DNA of 64,000 nucleotides from JANMCE01 sp031410595 (GCA_031410595.1 JANNZM010000076.1:1-64000); one strand, 5' to 3'; positions 53,259 through 61,815 are shown, counted from the stretch's first letter. A program made the numbers and translations. The notes: generated from the letters alone by a model not told the origin.

Positions 53259-54050
53259 ATGCAGATCACCGGAACAGTGTGTGTCGTCACCGGCGGGGCC
53301 AACGGTATCGGCCGGGCCCTGGCCAACGAGTTCGCCCGCCGAGGTGCCGCTTCGGTCGTGGTGGCGGACTTCGATATCGACCACGCGACCGCGGTGGCCG
53401 AGCGGATCGGTGGACTCGCCGTCGAGTGCGACGTGGCTCAGTCGGGCGCAATTGACGAGCTCGTCGGACGGGTTCGGGGTGTCTACGGGCGCATCGACGT
53501 GTTCTGCTCGAACGCGGGCGTCGCCGATCCGCCGGCGCTCGGTCTGGCCGCACCGCTAGAAGCGTTCGAGCGAGTGATTTCGATCAACATGGTTGCCCAC
53601 TTGGCTGCAGCAAAGGCGGTCGTGCCGGAAATGGCGGAGCGGGGGAGTGGCTACCTGTTGCAGACGCTCTCATCCGCTGCGCTCATCGGTGGGCCCGCGC
53701 CGGCGGGGTACACGATGTCAAAGTTCGGTGCGCTTGGCCTGGCCGAGTGGCTGCGACTGCACTACCGCGACCGGGGCGTGCGGGTGTCGTGCCTGTGCCC
53801 GAACGCCGTCTACACCGGCATGCAGGGTCGCCCGAAAGATCTTGACTCACCCGCGGAGCTACCCGACCGCGCCGCGGCGATGGAGATGTTGCTGCCCGAA
53901 GACGTGGCCATCCAGACCGTCGACGCTATGGAGGGCCCCGAGCCATTCCTCATCCTCCCGCATCCCCGCGTCGGCGATTCCTTCGCCCGCAAAGCCGCCA
54001 ACTACGACGAATGGCTCGCCCGCACCGCCGCCCGCCTCGCCCGCCTTTGA
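53259..54050 (+). CDS. SDR family oxidoreductase
   Basis: A 263-residue SDR: VVTGGANGIGRALANEFA, VVVADFDIDHA (Asp, NAD-type), SNAGVADPPALG, a Ser in TLSSAALIGG, GYTMSKFGALGL with Tyr and Lys, and CLCPNAVYTGM. The ending (FLILPHPRVGDSFARKA) is typical of the cAMP/oxidoreductase-like SDR subgroup that lacks the final DGG. It is divergent from the zinc dehydrogenase operon and shares its promoter gap with it. It is the last metabolic gene before the nuclease/HigBA insert. Confidence 0.88.
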   Translation: MQITGTVCVVTGGANGIGRALANEFARRGAASVVVADFDIDHATAVAERIGGLAVECDVAQSGAIDELVGRVRGVYGRIDVFCSNAGVADPPALGLAAPLEAFERVISINMVAHLAAAKAVVPEMAERGSGYLLQTLSSAALIGGPAPAGYTMSKFGALGLAEWLRLHYRDRGVRVSCLCPNAVYTGMQGRPKDLDSPAELPDRAAAMEMLLPEDVAIQTVDAMEGPEPFLILPHPRVGDSFARKAANYDEWLARTAARLARL

Positions 54051-54251
54051 GCGAACCCGGCCCACCTCCACGGACGTCTCAGAAACCGCTCGGTGGGTCG
54101 CAGTGAGACGTTGATTTTCGCGCACGGCTTTTGAAACGCCATCACGACCATTATGAGGTTGGTGCGTCGGCTGTCTCATAAAGGACCGTGGTGGACACGA
54201 TTTCGATTCTGACTATCGGGGAAGTGTTAGTGAGACCTCGTGGGCACCTGG

Positions 54252-56348
54252 CTACTTAGTGTTTGGCCTGAGGTTGCGTTGATCGAGGGTCTGGAGTTCG
54301 ATGTTGGCACGTTTCGCTATCCGCAGTGCTTGGTCTGTTAGACCCTCGGGCATCTCGTCGGTGCACGCCATGATGTGGACGTCAGCCCCAATGGCGACGG
54401 ACAGTTCGATGTCACGTTCGACGTTCTTGAACTCCTTGGCGGCGAGCTTGACCTCGCCAGCGACAATCTTGCCGTCCATGAACCCGAGCAGGTCGAGTTC
54501 GGCCGGTTTGCCTCGCACCACAACGTTCACACCGGGCAGGATGTAGGTGGTCGGGTCAATCGACTTGAGCGCTGCGATAGCGAGGAGGTGTCCGACGACT
54601 CCATTGTCGCTGGCAGTGTCGAGCAGCGAGTTGAGCCGATAGTTCACCTTGACGGTGCCCGACTCGAGGACATGTGCCGCTTCGCCGCGGCAGCCTGGGC
54701 AAAGAACGTTGTCGTGGACGTCACTGAAGGCCTGGAATGATGTCAAGCCGCAGTGCGAGCAGCGAATCTCAAGGCCACGTGTCGCAAGACCGAGGGCCGA
54801 CAGCCGTTCAAGGAGCGCAGCCGCGATGCCGGCCGTCACTCCGACTCGATCACCGACCTGTCGTGCCGACCGGGCACGACGCTGCATCCGGCCGCCCCAT
54901 GCCCCTGCCAGTTGGATGAGTTCGCGGTCGGAGAGGTTCGAGCGAGACCGCTGCAACTCTCGGAACAGTTCCTTCGATCGTGGCGTAGTCATCTCACGGA
55001 CGGATTCGTTCATGCCTCGTGCCAAGAACTCTCCAGGGTCGACGAGGGCTAGAAGCGCTGCACCGTACTTTCCCTTGTCGGAGAGTTCGAACGGCTGGCT
55101 AACTGCCGCCTTGAGAACCTCGTCGTCCGTCGGTAGATGCACATCGAATTGATACCGATCGCTTGGGTGCGTGAGGAACTCGAGGTTTCCGTGCCGCCAT
55201 GTTGCGGCGTGCATGAAAAGCTGAGCGACCCCAGGCCTGCGCGGTAACCGGAGTGCCGCGACTCCTGACAGGCGTGCTCGAACCCGCCCGCCCCCCAAGA
55301 ACTTGATAGGCGACGCAAAGTCGAGTGTTGTAAGTCTTCCTTCCCACAGGTGAGCAAGCGTTGAGCATGGCAGTCCGTACTGTCGGTCGTGAAGCAACCA
55401 GTTCCGAGGGTCCGTGTTGATCCAGTAGGTCAGCGGTTCCGTCACGCTCGGCACCGAGCCCCCAATGATGTCCCATGTCAAGCGCGTCGAGGACTCACGC
55501 ACGAGGCCGAATCGCGTTGCGATGGTGCCGAGTTGGTCTTCGCTCAGCGACAAGCTCGCCAGCACGACGCTGGGCGTCGACCGAATCCGTTGGCGAACTG
55601 CCTCCATGACACGGTCGGCGATCTCAAGCCAACCGTCCGTCTTCCACGGCAAGACGAACAGCGGCGACGAGAACGGTGGTGTTGCCAGCGCACGAAGATT
55701 CCAGAAAGTGCGGATGTCGCGAAGGTCGTTCGGCTTGACAACACAGATCGTGACAGGCCCAGGTATAGACCCGGACGGTGCAAATTCAAGAAACTCGCGC
55801 ATTCCGAACCCAATCGGGGTATGGCCCAACAACTGGGCCCGGGCAACCTCGTCCGGCGTTCGCGCTCGCCGTACGCTGACGCCTTCGCGTAGCCAAGCGG
55901 CTTCGGAATCGCCAGACATTTCACCAGCCGCGGCGACTTCCCAGAGATCACGACACGATGGCAGAACCAGTTGCGTTCGCTTGTCGTCATGAGTGATGGC
56001 GAGCGCGTGGATCGTCCTCGATGCCGAGCCCACGTGATCGACCCTGTCGATCGGGACGAGCGGAAGCCCCAGGGACGCTGCAGCACGATTGGCCACCGCC
56101 TGATCTTCAATGCCGATGTTGACCGCAGCGTCCAACTGCAGGGTCGCGGCGATCTGTTGGTCGCCAGAGCGCACGCGCCCGGTCGGCGACACGGCAAGGA
56201 TCGGTTCTGATTGTCCAGCCCATCGACTGGTTGCCTCCGCCACAGCACGGCGGAAGTCCTCCGGGCTATTCGCCCGGACCAGGTAAGCCACGCGGGTCGG
56301 CGAGAGTATGATGGTGACCTTTCGCTGCCCGGGATATGTCTCGCTCAT
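54252..56348 (-). CDS. Uncharacterised protein with zinc ribbon and PD-(D/E)xK nuclease-like C-terminus
   Basis: ATG 56348 (MSETYPGQRKV) gives 698 residues; the earlier frame is random. Residues 1-500 match no family I know. They include an alpha/beta segment near the start (VTIILSPTRVAYLVR) and no P-loop. Residues 530-553 hold C-x2-C ... C-x2-C, a zinc ribbon. Residues 617-634 read ELDLLGFMDGKIVAGEVK, giving E617/D619, then E632-x-K634, the PD-(D/E)xK nuclease pattern. A strand and helix follow (VHIMACTDEMPEGL) as in restriction-endonuclease folds. It may cut or bind nucleic acid in phage defence. The HigBA pair lies just upstream. GC and codon use look less extreme than the neighbours, which hints at transfer. 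Confidence 0.65.
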   Translation of the reverse strand: MSETYPGQRKVTIILSPTRVAYLVRANSPEDFRRAVAEATSRWAGQSEPILAVSPTGRVRSGDQQIAATLQLDAAVNIGIEDQAVANRAAASLGLPLVPIDRVDHVGSASRTIHALAITHDDKRTQLVLPSCRDLWEVAAAGEMSGDSEAAWLREGVSVRRARTPDEVARAQLLGHTPIGFGMREFLEFAPSGSIPGPVTICVVKPNDLRDIRTFWNLRALATPPFSSPLFVLPWKTDGWLEIADRVMEAVRQRIRSTPSVVLASLSLSEDQLGTIATRFGLVRESSTRLTWDIIGGSVPSVTEPLTYWINTDPRNWLLHDRQYGLPCSTLAHLWEGRLTTLDFASPIKFLGGGRVRARLSGVAALRLPRRPGVAQLFMHAATWRHGNLEFLTHPSDRYQFDVHLPTDDEVLKAAVSQPFELSDKGKYGAALLALVDPGEFLARGMNESVREMTTPRSKELFRELQRSRSNLSDRELIQLAGAWGGRMQRRARSARQVGDRVGVTAGIAAALLERLSALGLATRGLEIRCSHCGLTSFQAFSDVHDNVLCPGCRGEAAHVLESGTVKVNYRLNSLLDTASDNGVVGHLLAIAALKSIDPTTYILPGVNVVVRGKPAELDLLGFMDGKIVAGEVKLAAKEFKNVERDIELSVAIGADVHIMACTDEMPEGLTDQALRIAKRANIELQTLDQRNLRPNTK

Positions 56349-56556
56349 CAGTGAATTATTACGGCTCGGCCTGTCCGAATGGCGGACATTTGCACCGATG
56401 TTGCAGTGAACATCGGAACGAGTGTCCCTGGCCACCCAATCGTGTTCTCATGTCGACGCGAAGCTTGTCACTAGCTTCTGGACGTGTTTTTTCGCCGGGC
56501 CGATGGCTCCAGAGAACCCGCGAGTGCTATCGCGGCGCTGGTCAGGCGGGCAGTGG

Positions 56557-56868
56557 CTAGCTCCCTGCTTTGAGGGTGAAGGAGATGTTGATGTCGCCGT
56601 TCAGCGCATCGGCAATCTTCTGGAGTGAGGTGAGCGTGGCGGCGACGTGGCCGGCCTCGATTCGAGCGACTACGGGTTGGCTCGTGCGCATTCTGAGGGC
56701 GAGTTCGCGTTGGGAGAGGCCTGCTGCTTCTCGTGCGTCTCGGACGATTTCTCCCACCCGAGCGGCGAGGGAGGCTTGCCGGTAGGCGTGTTCGAATTCT
56801 TCGCGTTGCTCGGTGGTCATTGACGCAAGCCGTCGTTGGTGAAGTTCGCTCATGGTGATGCGAGTCAT
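56557..56868 (-). CDS. HigA-like XRE-family antitoxin
   Basis: ATG 56868 (MTRITMSELHQRRL) with AAGGAACG upstream gives 103 residues. The helix-turn-helix is clear: EIVRDAREAAGLSQRELALRM and SQPVVARIEAGHVAATLTSLQKIADAL, an XRE/Cro-type fold, ending in a beta-strand (DINISFTLKAG). It overlaps the toxin stop by four bases. In the HigBA order the toxin comes first; the antitoxin neutralises it and binds its promoter. Confidence 0.85.
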   Translation of the reverse strand: MTRITMSELHQRRLASMTTEQREEFEHAYRQASLAARVGEIVRDAREAAGLSQRELALRMRTSQPVVARIEAGHVAATLTSLQKIADALNGDINISFTLKAGS

Positions 56869-57206
56869 GGTTCGTTCCTTTCGCCGTGTTCGTGGTCCGC
56901 GATGCATGGGCGCATCGCTTGTCGTGCCCTTTGGACTTCGTGTCGTTCGTTGTTACGTTGCTTACGGAAGGTGGTGAGGAGCACAGCCCGCCGGTTCGGG
57001 GCAAAGTAGTAAGCGATGCGCCAAGCCACCCGGTCGATGTCGAAGCGAAGCTCGTAGAGCCCATCGCCGAGCGATTTTGACCAGGGCTCCCGGATCGCTG
57101 CTCCCATACGTTCGAGTCGGTCTATCTGCACGCGCAGGGTTGCGTAGTTCGCGTCGGTGAGCGAGTCGATCCATTCTTCGACCTCCGTTTCGAGTTCGAC
57201 TTCCAT
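56865..57206 (-). CDS. HigB/RelE-type toxin (Gp49-like)
   Basis: ATG 57206 (MEVELETEVEEWIDSL) gives 113 residues. The core matches the phage Gp49-like/HigB family: LERMGAAIREPWSKSLGDGLYELRFD, WRIAYYFAPNRRAVLLTTFRKQ. The Arg/Lys cluster after this (RKQRNNERHEVQRARQA) is the family's usual basic end. It should cleave mRNA on the ribosome when free of the antitoxin. The paired repeats 5 bp upstream probably serve autoregulation. Confidence 0.85.
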   Translation of the reverse strand: MEVELETEVEEWIDSLTDANYATLRVQIDRLERMGAAIREPWSKSLGDGLYELRFDIDRVAWRIAYYFAPNRRAVLLTTFRKQRNNERHEVQRARQAMRPCIADHEHGERNEP

Positions 57207-57210
57207 CGTC

Positions 57211-57231
57211 AACGATATCTTAAACGATATC
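57211..57231. promoter_or_regulatory. Tandem repeat operator upstream of higBA
   Basis: AACGATATC is repeated at 57211-57219 and 57223-57231, 12 bp apart, and each copy contains the palindrome GATATC. This spacing puts the two sites about one helical turn apart, as expected for cooperative HigA binding in front of its own genes. Confidence 0.5.
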
Positions 57232-57327
57232 GCCGGCGTGGGGGATTCGGCCGATATTGCACGACGGTCTGCATAGCCCGAGTATGACCAAACAGGCCAA
57301 ACAAGGCAAGGAGTCGCGCTCGCTGAG

Positions 57328-58254
57328 TTAGCTGAAGGGTTGCAGGCCGGGGGCGCGGGTTTTGAAGATTTCGGTGGCGAAACGGTCGCCGAGTTTGGTG
57401 GCGTCCCAGCGCTTGCCGCCGTTGAGGATGGTGATGTCTTGCGTCCAGCCACCCATCAGAGAGAGTCGCTCGCCCATGGCCCGTATGATGTGGCCGCTCA
57501 CATGGCTGGCTTCGTCGCTGCACAGCCAGGCCACTACCGGTGAGCACAGTGACGGGTCCATGGCGTCGAATTCGTCATCGCCGTACTCGTCGGGCTCACG
57601 CACTGCGCTTCCGTCACCGGCAACGCCAGCTGACAGGCGAGTGATGCCGCCAGGGCTGATGCAGTTCACCGTCACGCCGATGCGGGAAAGCTCCAAATTC
57701 AACGTGAGTGTCAGGCCGGCGAGAGCGGACTTGGCGGTCGCGTAGTTGGTCTGGCCGAAGTTGCCAAGCAGACCTGCACCCGAGGTGGTGTTGATGATGC
57801 GGCCAAAGACCTTGCCGTCGCCAGCTTTGGCCCGGTCACGCCAGTGCTGCGACGCGGCCCGGCACAACAGCCAAGATCCACGCACATGCACCCGCATGAC
57901 CAGATCGAAGTCGGCCGCCGACATGTTCCAGATCACGCGGTCACGCACGATGCCTGCGTTGTTCACCAGGATGTCGAGCCGACCGTATTCATCGATGGCC
58001 TGCTGCACCATGGCGGCCGCTTGCTCCTCATCGCTGACGTCGCCGTAGTTCGATGACGCCACGCCGCCACGGGACCGGATCAAGTCGGCAACAACGTCCG
58101 CGTCACGACCGGATCCTTCGCCACCAACCGATGACCCGAGGTCGTTCACGATGACCGTTGCACCGTGCTTGGCCAGTTCGACGGCGTGGCCTCGGCCGAT
58201 GCCGTGACCGGCGCCGGTGACGAGCGCGATCTTGCCTTCGAGAAGTCGTCCCAT
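57328..58254 (-). CDS. SDR 3-hydroxyacyl-CoA dehydrogenase-like (MFE-2/17beta-HSD4 type)
   Basis: ATG 58254 (MGRLLEGKIALVTGAGHG) with AAAGGGAG upstream gives 308 residues. TVIVNDLGSSVGGEGSG is the extended insert of the MFE-2-type dehydrogenases, NNAGIVRDRVIWNM and TNYATAKSALAGL (Tyr and Lys) follow, with VNCISPGGITRLS. Its C-terminus is longer than the paralogue at 18539. It should oxidise 3-hydroxyacyl-CoA. It is divergent from the fused acyl-CoA dehydrogenase operon and shares the operator-like palindrome at 58311 with it, so it likely supplies the dehydrogenase step there. Confidence 0.9.
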   Translation of the reverse strand: MGRLLEGKIALVTGAGHGIGRGHAVELAKHGATVIVNDLGSSVGGEGSGRDADVVADLIRSRGGVASSNYGDVSDEEQAAAMVQQAIDEYGRLDILVNNAGIVRDRVIWNMSAADFDLVMRVHVRGSWLLCRAASQHWRDRAKAGDGKVFGRIINTTSGAGLLGNFGQTNYATAKSALAGLTLTLNLELSRIGVTVNCISPGGITRLSAGVAGDGSAVREPDEYGDDEFDAMDPSLCSPVVAWLCSDEASHVSGHIIRAMGERLSLMGGWTQDITILNGGKRWDATKLGDRFATEIFKTRAPGLQPFS

Positions 58255-58310
58255 GATATGGCTCCCTTTCGTGGCCGTCGCTGACGGTGCGGCGGCGGTT
58301 TCGTTCGCGT

Positions 58311-58326
58311 TTGACACTAGTGTCAG
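58311..58326. promoter_or_regulatory. Predicted operator, TTGAC-N6-GTCAG
   Basis: TTGACACTAGTGTCAG contains a perfect 14-bp palindrome (58312-58325). It lies 57 bp from the SDR start and 73 bp from the fused acyl-CoA dehydrogenase start. Confidence 0.6.
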
Positions 58327-58398
58327 ATACCGTACCGATGCCGCCTTGGGGGCGGCGACGAGTTCTCTGTCGAATCTGCTTACCTGGAGGTTGTCTCG

Positions 58399-60555
58399 AT
58401 GCCCATCGCACTGACTGAGGATCGTCGGGAGCTCTCGTCCGTTGCCCGCTCCTTCCTCGCTGATCGCGACGCGCTCGGTGCTGCGCGGGCATTGCTCGAC
58501 GCACCGGCTGAGTCATTGCCAGTCTTCTGGACAGAATTGTGCGGCCTTGGCTGGACCGGCCTGCACCTGCCCGAAGCGTTCGGCGGCTCGGGCTACGGAC
58601 TGTCCGAATTGGTCTGTGTCATCGAAGAACTCGGCCGCGTCGCCGCCCCTGGCCCGTTCCTGGCTACCGTTGCCGCCTCGGCCACAATCGATGCCGTAGG
58701 TTCAGACGCACAGAAGGCGGCCTTCTTGCCGGGCCTCGCGGACGGTTCCGTTGTGGGTGCACTCGGCCTGGGCGGGACCTTGACTCGTGCCGCTGACGGC
58801 ACGCTCAGCGGGGCGTCGGGTCTGGTGCTCGCCGGCGGGCTGGCGCACGTCTTCCTCCTGCAGGCCGGTGATGATCTTGTCATCGTTCCGGCGGCGGACG
58901 TCACCGTCACGCCGCTCGGGAAAATGGATCCGACCCGCCGCGTTGTGCGTGTCTCAGCCGTGGGAACCAGCGTCGTCCCCGATGATCATGTGATCGTCGG
59001 GGGCGCACGGGTGGCAACCACGGTGCTCCGAGCGCTCGCCTCGGCCGAAGCTGCCGGTGGCGCGGCGGCCTGCACCGAAATGGCCGTCGCCTACGCCAAG
59101 GTGCGTGAGCAATTCGGCCGCACCATCTCGTACTTCCAGGCCGTGAAACACCATTGCGCCAACATGCTGGTCGATGCCGAACTTGCCGCCGCAGGCGCGT
59201 GGGACGCGGCTCGAGTCGGCGTGACGGGCGACCGTGGAGCGCTGACGGCGGCCTTGGCTGCCGCCGGGGCCATGCCCGGCTATCGGCGTTGCGCCGAAAA
59301 GAACATCCAGATCCTCGGCGGTATCGGGTTCACGTGGGAGCACGACGCGCATCTCTACCTGCGCCGTGCGGCAGTTCTGGCTGCGATCACCGGAGCCGAT
59401 CACGCCGCGCTGCTCGATGCTGCGGCACTGATAGCGGCCGGTGTCGACACGGACGAGAGCGTGGAACTGCCTGCCGAGGCCGAAACCTACCGAAGCGAAG
59501 CCCGTGCATTCGGCGCGAGCTACGCGGCGTTGCCGGCGGCCGATCGCATTGAAGCGATGATCCAGTCCGGCTACTACATGCCTCATTGGCCCAAGCCCTA
59601 CGGTCGGGCCGCGGGGCCGGTGGAGCAGCTCGTTATCGATGAGGAATTGCCCGACCTCGAGCGTCCGAATCTGGGTATTGGCTCGTGGGTGCTACTGACG
59701 CTCATCCAGCACGCCACCCCTGAACAGGCCGAGCGCTGGATTCTTCCCAGCCTGCGTGAGGAAATGCGATGGTGCCAGCTGTTCAGTGAGCCCAACGCCG
59801 GTTCCGACGCGGCCGCGATCGCCACCAAGGCCACTCGCGTCGAGGGTGGCTGGCTCATCACTGGCCAGAAGGTCTGGACGAGCGACGCAATGCACTGCAA
59901 CCGAGGTCTGTGCACCGTGCGTACCGACCCCGATGCCGCCAAGCATGCCGGGGTGTCGACCTTCGCGGTTGACCTGACATCGAAGGGCGTCGAGGTTCGC
60001 CCGCTGCGTGAGATCACCGGCGAATCGCTCTTCAACGAAGTCTTCTTCGACGACGTGTTCGTGCCCGATGACGATGTCGTCGGCCCCATCAACCAGGGCT
60101 GGACCGTGGCCCGAGCCACCCTCGGAAACGAGCGCGTGTCAATCGGTGGCAACGTTGGCCGCCTCGATCGCACCTCTCCGGCCGAGTTGGTGGCGATGGC
60201 CAACGACTTCCACCCCGGTGACTCGGCCTCGTTGGTGGAAGCGGCGTTGATTGCTACCGAAGCCCACGCCATGCAGGCGCTCAACCTGCGCAATGTGATG
60301 CGTGCCATCGTCGGCGGCCCGCCCGGGCCCGAAGGTGCGATCACCAAGCTGTTGTCGGCCGAACATCAGCAGCGGGCATCGGGCGCCGCGATGAAGCTGG
60401 CCGGCGAGGCGGCCATCGCCGGCGATGACCCCCGCTTCGCCTTCCAATATCTCTTCGCCAAGTGCCTCACCATCGCCGGCGGCACCTCCGAAATCGTCCG
60501 CAACATCATCGCCGAACGCATCCTCGGCATGCCCCGCGACCCCCTCGCCCGCTAG
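58399..60555 (+). CDS. Acyl-CoA dehydrogenase, two fused ACAD domains
   Basis: A 718-residue protein with two acyl-CoA dehydrogenase halves in reverse relation to the other fusion. The first (1-345) is the shorter, more diverged half (LGWTGLHLPEAFGGSG, YAKVREQFGRTISYFQAVKHH, GGIGFTWEHDAHLYLRRA); the second (360-718) is complete (LFSEPNAGSDAAAIA, LITGQKVWTSDA, IAGGTSEIVRNIIAERILG). This resembles a fusion of the mycobacterial ChsE1/ChsE2 pair, which dehydrogenates the short sterol side-chain CoA ester. It leads the operon with a hydratase, DUF35 and Ltp2. Substrate inferred by analogy. Confidence 0.9.
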   Translation: MPIALTEDRRELSSVARSFLADRDALGAARALLDAPAESLPVFWTELCGLGWTGLHLPEAFGGSGYGLSELVCVIEELGRVAAPGPFLATVAASATIDAVGSDAQKAAFLPGLADGSVVGALGLGGTLTRAADGTLSGASGLVLAGGLAHVFLLQAGDDLVIVPAADVTVTPLGKMDPTRRVVRVSAVGTSVVPDDHVIVGGARVATTVLRALASAEAAGGAAACTEMAVAYAKVREQFGRTISYFQAVKHHCANMLVDAELAAAGAWDAARVGVTGDRGALTAALAAAGAMPGYRRCAEKNIQILGGIGFTWEHDAHLYLRRAAVLAAITGADHAALLDAAALIAAGVDTDESVELPAEAETYRSEARAFGASYAALPAADRIEAMIQSGYYMPHWPKPYGRAAGPVEQLVIDEELPDLERPNLGIGSWVLLTLIQHATPEQAERWILPSLREEMRWCQLFSEPNAGSDAAAIATKATRVEGGWLITGQKVWTSDAMHCNRGLCTVRTDPDAAKHAGVSTFAVDLTSKGVEVRPLREITGESLFNEVFFDDVFVPDDDVVGPINQGWTVARATLGNERVSIGGNVGRLDRTSPAELVAMANDFHPGDSASLVEAALIATEAHAMQALNLRNVMRAIVGGPPGPEGAITKLLSAEHQQRASGAAMKLAGEAAIAGDDPRFAFQYLFAKCLTIAGGTSEIVRNIIAERILGMPRDPLAR

Positions 60556-60575
60556 AACGAACTGAGGAATCACCT

Positions 60576-61319
60576 GTGTCTGTGCTTGCTGAATTGCGAG
60601 ATGGCTCGCTCGTACTCACGCTGAACCGGCCGACCGCCGGCAATTCGCTGAACCCGGCAGTGGGCCAGGGTCTGGTCGACGCGCTTGCCGATGCGGCCAC
60701 CAATCCCGAGATCCGATCGATCATCGTGACCGGTGCCGGCGAAAAGGTTTTCTGCGCCGGCATGGATTTGAAAGCGTTCGCCGCGGGCGAGGACATGACG
60801 CTGGTCGGAACCGGCCTCGCCATGCTCGCGGCCTGCCCGAAGCCCGTTATCGCTGCTGTCAACGGCCACGCGGTTGCCGGTGGTTTCGAGGTCATGATGC
60901 GCTGCGACCTCGTCGTCGCTGCCGATCATGCCCGCTTCGGCATCCCAGAGGTCAAGCGTGGTCTCGTTGCCGCCGGTGGTGGCACCACGTTGCCCCGCCG
61001 TATCCCGCTGGGCGTCGCCCTCGAACTCGGCCTGACCGGTGAGACGATGTCGGCCGAGCGGGCCATGGAACTTGGTCTCGTCAATCGTGTTGTGCCCGCA
61101 GCCGAGGTCATGGACGCCGCGCTCGCGTTGGCGGCGCTGATCAACGCCAACGGTCCGCTGGCCGTGCAAGCCACGAAGCGGTTGATGCTCGAAGAAGTTG
61201 GTCAGGACAACTCGGCTCACATTCGTGAAGTCACCGGCCCCGTGTTCGCCAGCGCTGATGCCCGTGAGGGCGCCGTCGCCTTCGCCGAGAAGCGCCCGCC
61301 GGTCTGGCAAGGCCGCTAG
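60576..61319 (+). CDS. Enoyl-CoA hydratase
   Basis: GTG 60576, with GAGGA at 60563-60567, gives 247 residues, a little short but complete. EKVFCAGMDLKAF and VNGHAVAGGFEVMM are the oxyanion loops. Both catalytic glutamates are kept: FGIPEVKRG and ALELGLTG. It is the only crotonase in the window with the intact pair, so it is the best candidate for a true trans-enoyl-CoA hydratase. It lies between the fused acyl-CoA dehydrogenase and the DUF35/Ltp2 genes, where the mycobacterial cluster uses the MaoC-type ChsH1/H2 instead. Confidence 0.9.
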   Translation: MSVLAELRDGSLVLTLNRPTAGNSLNPAVGQGLVDALADAATNPEIRSIIVTGAGEKVFCAGMDLKAFAAGEDMTLVGTGLAMLAACPKPVIAAVNGHAVAGGFEVMMRCDLVVAADHARFGIPEVKRGLVAAGGGTTLPRRIPLGVALELGLTGETMSAERAMELGLVNRVVPAAEVMDAALALAALINANGPLAVQATKRLMLEEVGQDNSAHIREVTGPVFASADAREGAVAFAEKRPPVWQGR

Positions 61320-61380
61320 ATGCCCTTCACCGACGCAGGGCTCATCTGATGCACGACACGTACGCAGGAACGGGGATCTG

Positions 61381-61815
61381 ATGCCGCTGCAACCAATACC
61401 GAGCGTCAACGAAGATACGGCCGCTTTTTGGGAAGGCGGAGCGACCGGCCAGTTGATGATCCATCGCTGCCGCACGTGTCGAGCCTGGTTCCATCCACCC
61501 GCACCCGTGTGCGCCGAGTGCCTATCGCTCGACGTGGGCCCCGAGGCTGCATCGGGCAAGGCAACGGTGGTGGCCTATTCGGTGAACTATCAGCCGTGGG
61601 CCCCCGACATGGTGGTGCCCTACGTGATTGGTTACGTGCTGCTCGATGATGCTGCGCCGGTGCAGCTGACGACCCGTTTCGTGGACGTGGCGCCAGAGGA
61701 CATGGCCGTCGGTATGCCCGTCGAAGTGGTGTTCGAGCAGCACGAAGACATCTACCTGCAACTGTTCCGCCCGGTCGCAGCGTCCGGCACCACGACCACG
61801 AAGGACCAGGCATGA
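61381..61815 (+). CDS. DUF35 zinc-ribbon/OB-fold protein, Ltp2 partner
   Basis: ATG 61381 gives 144 residues. The rubredoxin-like zinc ribbon is CRTCRAWFHPPAPVCAEC (C-x2-C ... C-x2-C) and an OB-fold follows (GKATVVAYSVNYQPW). In mycobacteria the DUF35 domain of ChsH2 binds the aldolase Ltp2 and feeds it the acyl-CoA; here it is a separate protein beside Ltp2. Its stop overlaps the thiolase-like gene by ATGA. It is likely a scaffold that delivers acyl-CoA to the aldolase. Confidence 0.87.
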   Translation: MPLQPIPSVNEDTAAFWEGGATGQLMIHRCRTCRAWFHPPAPVCAECLSLDVGPEAASGKATVVAYSVNYQPWAPDMVVPYVIGYVLLDDAAPVQLTTRFVDVAPEDMAVGMPVEVVFEQHEDIYLQLFRPVAASGTTTTKDQA

